Positions 1 to 9,350 of a DNA stretch of 16,294 nucleotides are shown here, piece by piece. Both the position numbers and the translations under genes were made by a program. This DNA comes from Spirogloea muscicola. Lineage: Eukaryota; Streptophyta; Zygnematophyceae; Spirogloeales; Spirogloeaceae. The notes beneath the pieces were generated by a model. It was not told the DNA's origin. It did not search any database and worked only from the letters and a program-made list of their open reading frames with translations. Every line of letters starts with the position of its first letter. The stretch's first letter is position 1. The stretch is taken from contig WELB01000007.1 in assembly GCA_009602725.1 (NCBI GenBank), forward strand, positions 1,388,213 to 1,404,506. The letters are read 5' to 3'.

Positions 1-132
1 GTCTGTCGGATCTGAGGCTCCTCACTCGTACTTATTGAGTGATCCATCCTCCCCCTGTTTTACCATTGCATCCTCAGGCCCCTTTGTAGCTGCTCACCGC
101 TCTTAGGCCCCTCTGAACCTTTGTGAATTCTT

Positions 133-183
133 TTTGGGCTGGCTTTTCGCAGCCCTTGCCCCCATTGGGAGTGCCACTTCTTT
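133..183 (+). repeat. Dispersed short repeat, full-length copy
   Basis: This is one of about a dozen copies of a repeat whose left half reads close to TTTGGGCTGGCTTTTCACAG and whose right half runs through a C-rich stretch to GGGAGTGCCACTTCTT. The left half contains a small hairpin: GGGCT and AGCCC enclose about 10 nt. The copy at 10588-10640 is nearly the same over the whole 50 bp. Every copy I found lies outside the recognised exons. I do not recognise the family by name, and I see no coding capacity or terminal inverted repeat. Confidence 0.75.
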
Positions 184-191
184 CTCCCCTC

Positions 192-259
192 TTTGGGCTG
201 GCCTGTCAAAGAATAGCGCTTCCAAATGGACTGGTGGCTGTGAGAGGCCAGCCCAAAAG
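192..259. repeat. Two dispersed-repeat cores in opposite orientation
   Basis: A + copy of the core (192-212, TTTGGGCTGGCCTGTCAAAG) is followed 24 bp later by a - copy (236-259, GGCTGTGAGAGGCCAGCCC). The pair makes an imperfect inverted arrangement. Fragments of the right half follow near 282-345, in GCCATCGCC-like and GGCTGTGAGAGG-like strings, so 130-350 looks like a cluster of degraded copies. Confidence 0.6.
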
Positions 260-516
260 AATGTACAAAGCCTGTCAAAGCCATCGCCTTACTTGGAAAG
301 AGAGAGAGACGCTTCCAGTAGAGGGCGATGGCTGTGAGAGGAAAGAGCTATTTGTTCATGACCCCTGACTTCACATGAGCTCTCCTCACATTGCCTCCGT
401 TCGTCTGGACCATCGCCCCTTTGAAAAGAGCACCTCTCGTTAAACGGCTTGCCCCCCTTCCAACAACGCCTTATCTCATCTGAACGCCACAGCCGCTGTC
501 TCCGTAACGTACCCCC

Positions 517-547
517 TTCTGGGCCGGCCTTTCACACAGCCACAGCC
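517..547 (+). repeat. Dispersed-repeat core copy
   Basis: The core here reads CTGGGCCGGCCTTTCACAC followed by AGCCACAGCC, a diverged left half of the family (GGGCCGGCC in place of GGGCTGGCC). It is the last copy before the GC-rich region upstream of the PATROL1-like gene, and no copy falls inside that gene's exons. Confidence 0.55.
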
Positions 548-1051
548 TTGGCTTGGAGAGAAGGCGCGCGGTGCGCATGGAATTGAAAGGGAAGACACCT
601 CCTTCCCCTTTATCCGTAACGTCAGCAGATCTCCTCGTTCATGCAGCGCCCAGGGCGCGTTCCCGCCGCGCCCGCCGGCACCCGCCGGGCCTGTGCATTC
701 CGCGCCGCTGCCGCCGCCATGCCGCCGCCGCCGCCGCCGCCGCCGCCGCAAGCGGAAGACCGACTCAGAGCCAAAGCCGGCTGATGGCGCAGACAAGGCG
801 CGGGCGCCGAGCCCCGTCCAGGCCGGCACGGCTATAGCGCCTCGCCGTGCCAGCAGGTGTGCCGGACAGTCCTCGCATGACACACCGTAGCGGCGGCGGC
901 GCGCGCCGCGGATTTGGCGCTGGGCGGCGCGGGAGGCAAAGCATTGGCCCTCGCGCGAGTGACGGCCACCGCGTGGAGCGGGCCTGAGCGCGCTGCCGGA
1001 AGCTGGCCACGACGAGCGGCCGACTCCGACGCCAGGCTGCTGCGTTGAGCC
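548..1051 (+). promoter_or_regulatory. GC-rich 5' flank of the PATROL1-like gene
   Basis: This is about 500 bp of very GC-rich, CpG-rich sequence without a convincing conserved ORF. The reading frames here are arginine- and alanine-rich products of base composition. It probably holds the promoter and 5' UTR of the gene starting at 1052. I see no clear TATA box. A (CCG)n tract sits at 710-749. The role is inferred from position and composition only. Confidence 0.4.
710..749. repeat. (CCG)n trinucleotide microsatellite
   Basis: CCG/GCC units run from about 710 to 749, broken once by CAT near 718-720, with ten uninterrupted GCC units after that. It lies about 300 bp upstream of the start of the PATROL1-like gene, probably in its promoter or 5' UTR, and its length may vary between strains. 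Confidence 0.85.
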
Positions 1052-4000
1052 ATGAGCCTCGGAGGACTGAGCTTCGGCTTCGGCGCGCTGCGGGTGACGC
1101 CGCCGGATCCCGCCGCCAGCAATGGCGGCCCGGGCACCGGCGGCAGCAGCCGCTCAGCGCCCGGCTCCGAGCACCCCGACGACCTCTGGTCGCCGCTGCC
1201 AGCGCTGGAGGCCGGGCTCTCGGAGGAGGACCTGCGGGAGGCGGCGTACGAGATTCTGGTGGCGGCTGTCGCCCCTAAGCTCAGTACCCGCAGCACGACG
1301 TCCAGCACGTCCAGGCCTCTGGGCCGGAGGGCATCCGTGCCAACCACCACCAGCCGCATCAAGCAGGCTCTCGGGCTGCGTGCCAAGAGCCCGGGGTCGA
1401 GCAGGCAGGGCGCGCAGGCCCAGCCGATCGACATCGTCCGGGCACAGATGCAGATCTCCGAGAGCTCCGACCTGCGGACCAGGCGGGCTCTCACCAGAGC
1501 CCTTGCTGGGCAGGTCAGTGCCGAGCATTGTCAAAGCCAAGGAGCATGCGCTTTCGGCAGTTCTTTGCAGCATCTGGACTTGACAGGCCCGTTGCTTGTT
1601 GTTTTCTCGATAGTAGCCATGGCAGCTTGAGAAGCATGTGTGTTGCTTGGCTAGCATGTCAATCAGGTGCGATCCTGACTTGAAGGCAGGTGACCGGGCA
1701 ACTTAGGAGCTGGTCAGGAGCTCCACACAGAGCTGCAGCTATTCCTGCCCCGTGACAAAGGGTGTCCTGATGCTGTCTATTGGTAGGTTGGAAGGCGGCC
1801 CGATACGCTGCTGGTCCCCGTGGAGCTGCTGCAGCATGTTGGAGCCGCTGAGTTCCCCAGCCAGCTGGAGTTTCTTGCCTGGAAGAGGCGCCAGCTCCGG
1901 CTGCTCGAGGAAGGCCTCTTGCGTTGCCCCCTGCTGAAGGGGCAGGGCTCAGACCCTGTTGTCACCCGGCTCAAGCAGCTGCTCAACCAGCTACAGGTGA
2001 GCATTGACATGCGAGTGGCCCTGACCAAGCGCAGCGCATGCATACTCCAGACACTTGCCCTGCACAGAACGTAGCCTGCTCAATGTCTACTTGGCCTGGA
2101 CAAGTGGAGCTCACCAGAAAGCCCTGAAGCTGCACCAGTGGGTGCTGCTTGGAGACTGCAGCATCACGATGCAGATCTGCAGAACGCTGAACTTATGCAA
2201 TCGCTGAGAGCCGCTGCCATGACAAGGGCCGAGCGACCGGCACCTGGAGATGCCCGCGAGGACGTATGTCACTGGGCCGACGGTTTTCCACTCAACATAT
2301 ACCTGTATGAGATGCTTCTTCGGTCCTGCTTTGATCTTCTTGAGGATGGGGTGCTGATTGATGAGGTGGATGACGTCCTGGAGCTGCTTAAACGTACATG
2401 GGGCACCTTGGGCATCAGCCCTGTGATGCACAGCGCGTGCTTTGCTTGGGTCCTCTTCCGCCAATTCGTCGTGGGCGGCCAGAATGAGCGGGAGCTCCTA
2501 TCTGCAGCAGAAGCACAGGTGCCATACATGAGTTGTATTGTTGAGAATCTGGACACAGTGTTGGACACCCAGGCATCGCACAGTACAGCTTTGTAATTAA
2601 CTCCAGACTTACTTTTTGATGCTCGATGGGCATAGGAAGCTAGTTCAAAAAGATTCTGACCAATCAGTCAAGCATCGTGCAGATAAGGCAAGTTGCCAAG
2701 GATGTGAAAGACGTGGATGCAGGCAGGTGGGAAAAGCAACAAGCACATTTACTACAGACGCTTCTTGGCTCAATGCAGGTTCAGTCCTGTCTTGCTAAAC
2801 CTCTTGCTCAACACCACCCGAATGAAGGATTCTGCTGCCAGTAATGAGGCTGCTTGTACCTGAGCAAGCAAGCTTGGGCATGATGTGCTCGCTTCAACTC
2901 CGTTTGCATCCTGGAGCTTAATTGGATTGTATATTCGTTGCTAAACGTATGGGCAGGGCTATGCTGAGAAGAGGCTGCTGGCTTACCATGAAGCCTTCCC
3001 CTTTGCCGAGGGTGTTATGGAGAGCCTGATTGAGATAGCGCTCTTGGCGGAAGAGATTTTGCAAGGGCAGGAGAGGCACGCGAAGCTTCCAATGAGGACA
3101 CCCACCAAGTCCAAGGAGGACATGGCCAGGAAGCAAGTGGACACTTACATACGCTCCTCTATGAAGGCTGCATTTGCGGAGGTGAGCACTCTTGGCCAAC
3201 TTGTTTGTCTCCAGTTGAGCTTCCAAATTATTCAGACACAGTTAGACGGGGAGTCACTGGCTTCCTTGTTTCAGTCGAGGTGTCCTGATAGCTGGCAGCC
3301 CTGCTTCGCAGCTCATGGAGAGTGCCAGCAGCAAGAGAAGGTCCTTCAAGAAAGGGGACGGTGTGCCTTCCCCAACCTTAGCTATCACGGCACAAGACAC
3401 AGCAGATCTTGCTCAAAAGCAGGCCTCCAATTTCACACCTATCTTGAAGCAATGGCATGCCAACGCTGGGGGAGTCGCGGCCGCTACTCTCCATGCCTGC
3501 TACCGGAGGGAGCTCAAGCAGTTTCTGGAGGGCTTGTCCGTCCTTACTCCAGAGGCCTCAATGGTATAAATGGCATGCAGTATCGTCTTTGATCAAGCTG
3601 CCTCTTACTTTTGATCCATTTTGTGCTGCCACTTTGATTAGACCGCAGAGCTAGATCATCGTTGTGGTACTATTCGAAGCCCTGCATACAAACTCTTGAT
3701 GATGTCGTTGTCCATGTTCTCCCACCACTAACAGGTCCTTGCAGCAGCCGATTTCCTAGAGAAGGAGCTCGTGCAGATTGCAGTCGAGGATGCCATGGGA
3801 TCGGATGATGGAGGGAAGGCTGTCATCCGCGAGATGCCTCCGTTTGAAGCGGACACTGTCACCAACACGCTCATGCAGAAATGGGTGGACCACCGGATTG
3901 TACAACTTTCTGAGTGGATAGACCGAAGCGTATACCAGGAGGTATGCTTGCCTTGCTTGCTATTTTGTCAACTTGGATCCATATAGCAGTTGCAAGAGTC

Positions 4001-6275
4001 CAACAAAAGCATTAGCCATGTACTGACCACCAATGACCACCAAACAGCTGCCATTTTCAATGGGCACGCATTTTAGGATAACCTCATAACTCATCCTGCC
4101 TGACAATCCCATTTGTTGGTGCGAAGCTTGTCTCTAGGTGAAGCTGATCATGCTAGTGCTCCTATGTTCCTGTTTTACCTCTGCAGACTTGGAATGCAGG
4201 GGCAACACGAGGCAACTGTGCAGCATCTGTAGCCGAAGTCCTTAGGCTGGCTGAGGACACGCTCGACGCATTTTTTGAGCTGCCTGTCCCCCCCGATCCA
4301 GATCACCTGCACATGCTGGTCGATGGCATGAACTCGTGTTTTGAGCTGTATGTGCAGCGGACTCTTGATAGCATTGGTGAGCTTACCAACGAGAATCTTT
4401 GATCTTAATTTATTAAGGTCAAGGCTGACCTGCATGCACCACGTATCCTCTTCAATGTGGCACTGGGTTTGCAGTCTTGTACAAGCTGCACAGTAGTGGG
4501 TTGTTGCCTACTACTATGGTGTTGGCCAACCACTGACCTTGTCTTTTCTATGTTCTTACATTCTCCAGGTAGCAAAGATCAATTTGTACCCCCGCTACCT
4601 CCGCTGACTAGGTACAAGAAAGAACTCTTTGTGAGGGTGCAGCAACAGCAGCAAAAGAGCAGCAAGAGGGAGCTTCAGAGGCAGCCATCCCGGAGATTTG
4701 GCAATGGCTCTGTGCCGAAACTTGAGAGCCTCTCCATTCAGAGGCTCTGTGTGAGGATCAACACCCTCCAGCAAATCCTGCAAGAGACTGAGGCGATGAC
4801 TACAAGGATGGTGGATGCTTGGCAAGCTCTGCCTTCGCCCGGTGCTCAGCCAACACAACAGAGTGAGGCCACTTGTTGCCAGACCAACAGCACTTCCGAG
4901 TTCTATAAGCGGCATTCACCCGTCTGGTTTGCTTCTTCGTTGTTCTGGTCTTCATCGGCAGGGCCCTCATGCCTGTCACACGTTTGGCCTCGTCACAGGA
5001 AGGCTGGGCTCCAAGCTTCATGCAGCAAAGCGGCCTTTGCCTCGGGAGCTTGAGTCTCCCTTTGCTCCAGCACGCCAGGTCTTGCAAAAGGCCAACCTGG
5101 AGCTGTGCGAATTCACAGCGTACAGAGTGGTCTTCTATGACTTGGCACCCCAACTCGACCAGCTGTACTGCGGAGGTGTCTCCAACAGACGCATAGCAGT
5201 ACTGCTTGATGCCCTTGACCCTGCACTGGCACAGCTGGCTGAGGTCATCGACGAGTCTTTGAGGGACTCTGTTGTGCTGGCTCTTGCAAAGGTAGACAGG
5301 GCATTTGATCTTATTTGCCCCTGCTTGGATTCTTGCATTGGCAGCAGCAATGACCTGCATGAAACTTGTGGTGTTCGTATTACATTCAAAATCAACTTCA
5401 GAGCTGCTTTTACTAAGCTTTTTTTGCACTGTGTCTGTGTCAAAGCGGATGCCTACTTTGAGCATCATTTCCCACTGCCTAAATATGACTGAGATGATGC
5501 TAATGCATCGTTTGTGCATTGTGCATTGTGAATTGCTTCCTCCAGGCTTGCATGGACGCTTTCTTGAGGATTCTCCTGGCGGGAGGTCCAAATCGTGCCT
5601 ATTTGATATCAGATGCTGGACTCCTTGATGAGGATTTGAGTTCGCTGAAAGTAAGTGCTGTGCTCAACATCGGAGCACCCTTGCAATCTGAATGCTCATG
5701 CGCTTCATACTACTCAAGAAGCCTGCATAGTTGCTGTAGAGTGGGTAACTCATATGGTTGGGTTGTGGATTGCTATGTACAGGACCTCTTCATAGCTGAA
5801 GGAGAGGGCTTGCCAGTCGAGGATGTTGAGAAAGCCTCGGAGAATGCAGAGCAGATATTAAATCTCTTCGCTTGTGATACCGATGAGATTCTTGAAGCAT
5901 ACTTAGCGGCAACCCGTGAGGGCAGCAGGATAAATTCCACTGCTTCCAAGCCTTCACCCAACCTTGTACCCCCACTTGGTCACAGGTATGTCACCAGCGT
6001 GGCTACTAGACGCTCTTACGTCCAGATATGGTGCTCCTTCCAGCAGGTGCTCCTATGACATACCTGAGCAGTGTCGTGCTCAAGCTTGCAAGCTTGAGAA
6101 GTGATCAGGGAGACACTTACGCATCCTTTGACTGGCCAATGATTCCCTGGTTGTCTGGTGTAGGTGGAGCACCACGGATGCACAAACACTGCTGCGTGTG
6201 CTGTGCTATCGTGCTGATCACAAGGCATCCAAAGCTCTGAAGAAGCTATACGACCTTCCCAAGAAGGTCTCATAA
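1052..6275 (+). CDS. PATROL1-like Munc13-family protein (DUF810, MHD1/MHD2)
   Basis: Deduced exons: 1052-1513, 1787-1996, 2162-2518, 2668-2778, 2957-3181, 3312-3563, 3735-3941, 4187-4376, 4569-4862, 4999-5291, 5546-5650, 5783-5985, 6164-6275. They give about 1006 aa with consistent phases and all GT-AG introns. From memory of the family, the product aligns along its length with Arabidopsis PATROL1 (about 1,100 aa). Landmarks are GLSEEDLREAAYEIL (about residue 50), AERPAPGD then VCHWADG (about 250-265), AWVLFRQFV (about 325), FVPPLPPLTRYKKEL (about 676-691), LELCEFTAYRVVFYDL (about 800), and VLCYRADHKASKALKKLYDL near the C-terminus. The last two thirds should form the MUN-like domain (MHD1 about 560-700, MHD2 about 785-890). 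The plant protein promotes delivery of plasma-membrane H+-ATPase, so a vesicle-tethering role is inferred. The roughly 150-residue acidic N-terminal extension of the plant protein is absent. The 2162 and 4999 acceptors are the least certain; 2186 and 5026 would also keep frame. Confidence 0.88.
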
Positions 6276-6898
6276 GCAAAGTGCCTGCTCCTTTTTGGTG
6301 TTGTAGCTCCATCTACTTGACCATCATGTACAAGCTCCCTGGAGAAAATCGACGTTCATTTGTTGGAGCTCAACCACGTGCGATCACGAAAAGGGGTTTG
6401 CTTGTCAGCAAGTTGCAGCCTGCGAGCCACTTGTGAGTGGCAATTATTGTCGTCCTTCTTCTATGATCGGGGACTTGGACTGAGGGCCGAGTTCGTCTGC
6501 TAAGGCCAAGGCAAGGCACCTGCAGGAGGCAGGAACCACAAGCGGAGGATCTCGCTCGCTGTTCACAGCTGTTGCTCTACACAGTGAACGAATTTTGTGA
6601 TATGCGTACAGGTTCATTGGCAGGGGAGTGGGGTTGGAGGGGCCCCGTAGCTAATTAAGTCAGTGCGAGAATGTTGGAAATGCTGCGGGAGAAGTGCGGG
6701 GGGGAAACAGGCCACTCGTGTCGTGCGTCAATTTCTGCCCAGTAGGATGTGGTGGTCATTCGAGCCGCCAATGATGTTGGCACTTGCGCAGCTTGTGAGA
6801 GCCCAAGCAACGAGCTGCTCATTTGCACGGGAGCTGCAATTGCAGACTCCATTGCAGCTTGGTATTCCTTCTGCACTACATTTGGCCATTTTCTGTAT
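6276..6898 (+). other. 3' flank of the PATROL1-like gene; no gene seen
   Basis: This is downstream non-coding sequence following the TAA at 6273-6275, presumably holding the 3' UTR. I found no TGTAA-type green-algal polyadenylation signal close to the stop, no conserved ORF and no RNA gene. The short ORFs here have no recognisable similarity. Confidence 0.5.
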
Positions 6899-7062
6899 GA
6901 GATGTGTATTGGCTCGGCTCGGCCTTCCTTTCAGCTCATGCGCACCGCGCATCTTCTCAGCTTGGGCTGGCCTTTCAAAGCCATTCCTCTTCTTGGAAGA
7001 ACATTTTCGTTGAACATTGTGCATTCTTTATGGGCTGGCCCCTCTGGAGTAGCTTCTTCTCT
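6899..7062 (+). repeat. Dispersed-repeat cluster with upstream module
   Basis: A copy of a second repeated segment (about 6906-6950: TTGGCTCG, a pyrimidine-rich stretch, then CATGCGCACCGC) is followed by two copies of the core. The first is at 6961-7000 (TTGGGCTGGCCTTTCAAAGCC, then CTTCTTGGAAGA). The second is truncated, near 7027-7055 (ATGGGCTGGCCCCTCTGG). The fixed order, with the CATGCGCACC segment first and the GGGCTGGC core after it, recurs at about 10855-11110. The real repeat unit may therefore be longer than the core alone. Confidence 0.55.
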
Positions 7063-7806
7063 TTTGTAACCCCATTCTTTGTACTAGCTGTCGACTGAAC
7101 AATGCATTGACTCGTACTGGCCTCCCTCTCATTCATGCGCACCTCACTCCGTCTCTTTCTTGCTGTGCACAGCGACCAGATCAGCGGCGGCAAGTGCGTC
7201 TGTCGTGCCACAGGGCGTCAAATGCCACATTATGCGATGCGCTAGATTATTAGGCATTTGTGTGACGTGTCATTAAACCCAAAATGACGTGTGGCAGGAA
7301 GAACCGACAAAGTTAGGTGATGGCTACTTGTATTTAGAAATAAATGCGAAATAGGTGGAGTGGTAACAACAGTGTCAAATTGACTTGACTTGACTGGGCC
7401 AAGTGGCCTGCTCAGCCCCGGCTCTCCGCACCCCTTCTGCCTTGTCAGGCATAATGTCATTGTAAGATGGGGCGGAATGGTTGGCCCCGTTGGCACCCCG
7501 GGTCCCAATGTATGCCTGGAACCGTCTCATCAAACCAGTTCCTACCATTTCCCAGTGCTAGCCTAGCCGGTACTTGTCAACACTTTGTCAAGGTGGTCAC
7601 ACCAATTGAAGTGGGCTTTGAGGCTTCTTGGCTGTCATATGGACTCCTTGTCGAGCGTCATGGCTGCAGATTGGGCTTGCGCGCCTGGTGCCAGATCGCC
7701 CCTCGGCGGCATATTAGGCATCTCCTTTGACTGAAGCGGGTCAAAGATACCGCGTTTGTGTCTCCTTTCACGCCAAAATGAAACAGCTCTTCTGATGTAA
7801 GGCAGT
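7063..7806. other. Intergenic; one more CATGCGCACC module, otherwise nothing seen
   Basis: A diverged copy of the CATGCGCACC module is at about 7100-7145 (TGCATTGACTCG, then CATGCGCACCTC). A threefold TTGAC run lies near 7380. I see no conserved coding sequence, tRNA or other RNA gene in these 740 bp. Confidence 0.45.
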
Positions 7807-7831
7807 GGATGTGAGAGGCCAGCCCAAAGGA
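7807..7831 (-). repeat. Dispersed-repeat core, minus orientation
   Basis: GGATGTGAGAGGCCAGCCC followed by AAAGG is the reverse complement of the CCTTTGGGCTGGCCTCTCAC core. Together with 236-259 it shows that the family occurs in both orientations. Confidence 0.65.
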
Positions 7832-8234
7832 AAGTACAAGGTCTGAAACGGCCGGAAGGTGCAAGAACCCCAGAGGGCGGAAAGTCATCGCCCTGCAAGC
7901 GGAGGCAGCAGCCAAGGCGCGGCCTGACTGCTAGTGGACGGCAAACGCCAAGCGTTGTTGCAGGGAGGTGGCAAGCCGCAACCTGTACACCGAGCACGCG
8001 ATTCGGCGGCAGTGTTGACGGGTGCTCGCTCTGCTGCCCTTGGCCACACCCAGGCCTAAATAATAAGTATAAGTATGAGTCCTCTTTCATATCCACGTGC
8101 AGTCTCCTCAGCACCATTTGTCAGAACGACACCAGTAAGCCAACCCATTGTGTGCGGCAGGACGCGCCCCCTTATGTGCGACGGCATTGGGCAGGAAGCG
8201 GCGCCACGGTCTGGTGACAAGGAGGCTAGAATTG
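7832..8234. other. Intergenic; nothing recognised
   Basis: This is non-coding sequence between a repeat copy and the 3' side of the U6 gene. The ORFs crossing it on - are composition artefacts, and some of them run into the U6 snRNA itself. I see no promoter or RNA element that I can support. Confidence 0.4.
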
Positions 8235-8302
8235 GATGCGATAAAAAACTGGGACCATTTCTCGATTTGGATGCGAAAAAAATTTGGACCATTTCTCGAT
8301 TT
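8235..8302 (-). repeat. 34-bp tandem duplication of the U6 3' end and terminator
   Basis: On the minus strand, the last part of U6 (AAATCGAGAAATGGTCC, then AAATTTTTTT and CGCATCC; 8302 down to 8269) is followed directly by a second copy (8268 down to 8235). That copy reads AAATCGAGAAATGGTCCCAG, then TTTTTT (8248-8243) and ATCGCATCC. The offset is exactly 34 bp. The second copy carries its own six-T run and could act as a fail-safe RNA polymerase III terminator, or it may be a replication-slippage scar. Confidence 0.9.
8276..8282 (-). terminator. RNA polymerase III terminator of U6
   Basis: A run of seven T on the minus strand directly follows GGTCCAAA, as expected for Pol III termination and for the oligo-U tail of U6. 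Confidence 0.85.
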
Positions 8303-8328
8303 GTGCGTGTCATCCTTGCGCAGGGGCC

Positions 8329-8360
<32 letters not shown>

Positions 8361-8380
8361 ACGGATGTCCCGAAGGACAC
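8279..8380 (-). ncRNA. U6 spliceosomal snRNA
   Basis: The minus strand carries a nearly complete match to plant U6 (usual length 102 nt). The 5' stem-loop is GTCC-TTCG-GGAC (8378-8367). It is followed by ATCCGTTAAAATTGGAACG, the invariant ACAGAGA box (complement of 8339-8345), the catalytic AGC triad (8333-8331), GCATGGCCCCTGCGCAAGG, ATGACACGCACAAATCGAG, and a 3' end in GGTCC plus a T-run. Compared with the plant sequence as I remember it, there is one internal change (CCGTTAAAA for CCGATAAAA) and the 5' stem differs slightly. U6 forms the catalytic centre of the spliceosome with U2. All key residues are intact, and with the promoter elements upstream this should be a working gene, not a retro-pseudogene. 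The exact 5' nucleotide (8378-8380) is uncertain. Confidence 0.95.
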
Positions 8381-8402
8381 CATAACTGTGAGTTTGGGCT
8401 TC

Positions 8403-8407
8403 ATATA
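8403..8407 (-). promoter_or_regulatory. TATA box of the U6 gene
   Basis: The minus strand reads GGGGTATATGAAG. TATAT occupies about -27 to -23 if U6 starts at 8380, the position expected for plant snRNA TATA boxes. Confidence 0.75.
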
Positions 8408-8432
8408 CCCCAACACAAAAAAAAAAATCCGG

Positions 8433-8443
8433 GCTGGTGGGAT
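8433..8443 (-). promoter_or_regulatory. Upstream sequence element (USE) of the U6 gene
   Basis: The minus strand reads ATCCCACCAGC. The plant snRNA USE consensus is RTCCCACATCG, and the first seven bases match. It is separated from the TATA box by 25 bp. In plants a short spacing of this kind marks RNA polymerase III snRNA genes, while Pol II snRNA genes have about ten bp more. Confidence 0.7.
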
Positions 8444-8458
8444 TAATAAGCTAGCGCC

Positions 8459-8836
8459 GTGGCACACTTGGTCCTTCGCCGGCGGCGGGGGGTGGCGTCT
8501 TCGGCCCTTGCTGCGAGCACATCGCGCCGCGAGACGAGGCGCTCCGCAAGTGTGGGGCGCCGCACCGCCGCCCTCGGGCCGCCGCGAGCTCCGGCGCTGC
8601 CTCAGCTCCCGCAAGAGCGTCAATCGCGCCGCTGCGGCCGAGGCGCTGCACCGACGTTGATTGCCAGGGCTCCGTGTCGTTGCTGCAACAGGCAACTCCA
8701 GTCGCGCCTCTCCTGCGCACTCACATGCAGGACGGATAGGTCGCGGTGGCCCCCTAAGTCTGAGCGCGGCAACAAGCAGGTGTCGAAGCTGCAGCAGGAC
8801 CTGCTTGCTCAGCTGAACGGCGAAGCCGGCGTGGAA
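8459..8836 (+). CDS. Possible coding fragment, unknown product
   Basis: An ATG at 8459 opens an arginine-rich frame ending in a segment that looks more like protein ([21 protein letters not shown], about 8778-8836). That segment is followed by a good donor, GTGAGC, at 8837. The first 90 residues look like an artefact of GC-rich DNA. If real, an exon ends here and the next exon lies beyond the inverted repeat. I could not connect it in phase to the candidate exon at 9351-9595 through the small putative exon near 9229, so this may be a gene remnant or chance. I recognise no family. Confidence 0.2.
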
Positions 8837-8852
8837 GTGAGCGCGTCTCATT

Positions 8853-9101
8853 TGTTGAGATTGAGAGGATGACGCTGCCATGACGGCAACTCCGAAGTCG
8901 ACTTTAGCGACTCCTCTACACCACCGCACCCCGCCTAGTCCAGCTTGCCACCCTTTGGGCGCCGCTGCAGTCGTCAGGGTCGCCATCGCTGCCGTCGCCA
9001 CTGCAGACGCTGCTGCTGTTGGTCCCACTGCTGCCGCTGAAGTTGCTCCTTGCTGACTTTGGAGTTGCCGTCATGGCAGTGTCATCCTCTCAATCTCAAC
9101 A
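8853..9101 (+). repeat. Long near-perfect inverted repeat (hairpin, 47-bp arms)
   Basis: The left arm, 8853-8899, starts TGTTGAGATTGAGAGGATGA. The right arm, 9055-9101, is its reverse complement apart from two positions: G8874 opposite T9080 and G8894 opposite T9060. Pairing resumes on the loop side after a 1-versus-11 nt bulge (8901-8909 with 9035-9043, with T8905 opposite G9039). The loop is about 125 nt and C-rich. All three non-Watson-Crick pairs are G-U in a + strand RNA but would be A-C mismatches in a - strand RNA. It could be a small-RNA precursor, a fold-back element or a recent inverted duplication. I found no other copy in the window. Confidence 0.85.
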
Positions 9102-9350
9102 GCGTAGGCACAGGCACTCATCTGGCGCTTATTGTGCGATATGCTGAGAAGCCATGCTATAGGCCAACCCATTGAAGGTCAACTCACCTTCTCTTTCCTG
9201 CAATGTTTCTACGACATACCACAGCAGCTTCAGCGTGGACCGTGAAGGTGAGTGCACTTTTTGCTGAATGACGCAAGAGGCCGGTGTGCAAGTATGGGCA
9301 GTACTGATGATAGTGGATGGTGACCAAGGGTGACCTCTGTCTCTAAGCAG

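Noticed and set aside
832-1494. 220-codon open frame on the minus strand
   Set aside because: It is antisense to exon 1 and the GC-rich 5' flank of the PATROL1-like gene. It is alanine-, arginine- and serine-rich, as expected by chance in such DNA.
4800-5591. 263-codon open frame on the minus strand
   Set aside because: It lies antisense over exons 9-11 of the PATROL1-like gene, whose + frame matches a known family. No similarity is visible in the minus frame.
7378-7400. Threefold TTGAC run
   Set aside because: Three units of a 5-bp motif with no flanking structure; too short to treat as more than a chance microsatellite.
8108-9028. 306-codon open frame on the minus strand
   Set aside because: It runs straight through the U6 snRNA gene and one arm of the inverted repeat. 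Its composition is that of GC-rich DNA read in a chance frame, with no conserved segment.
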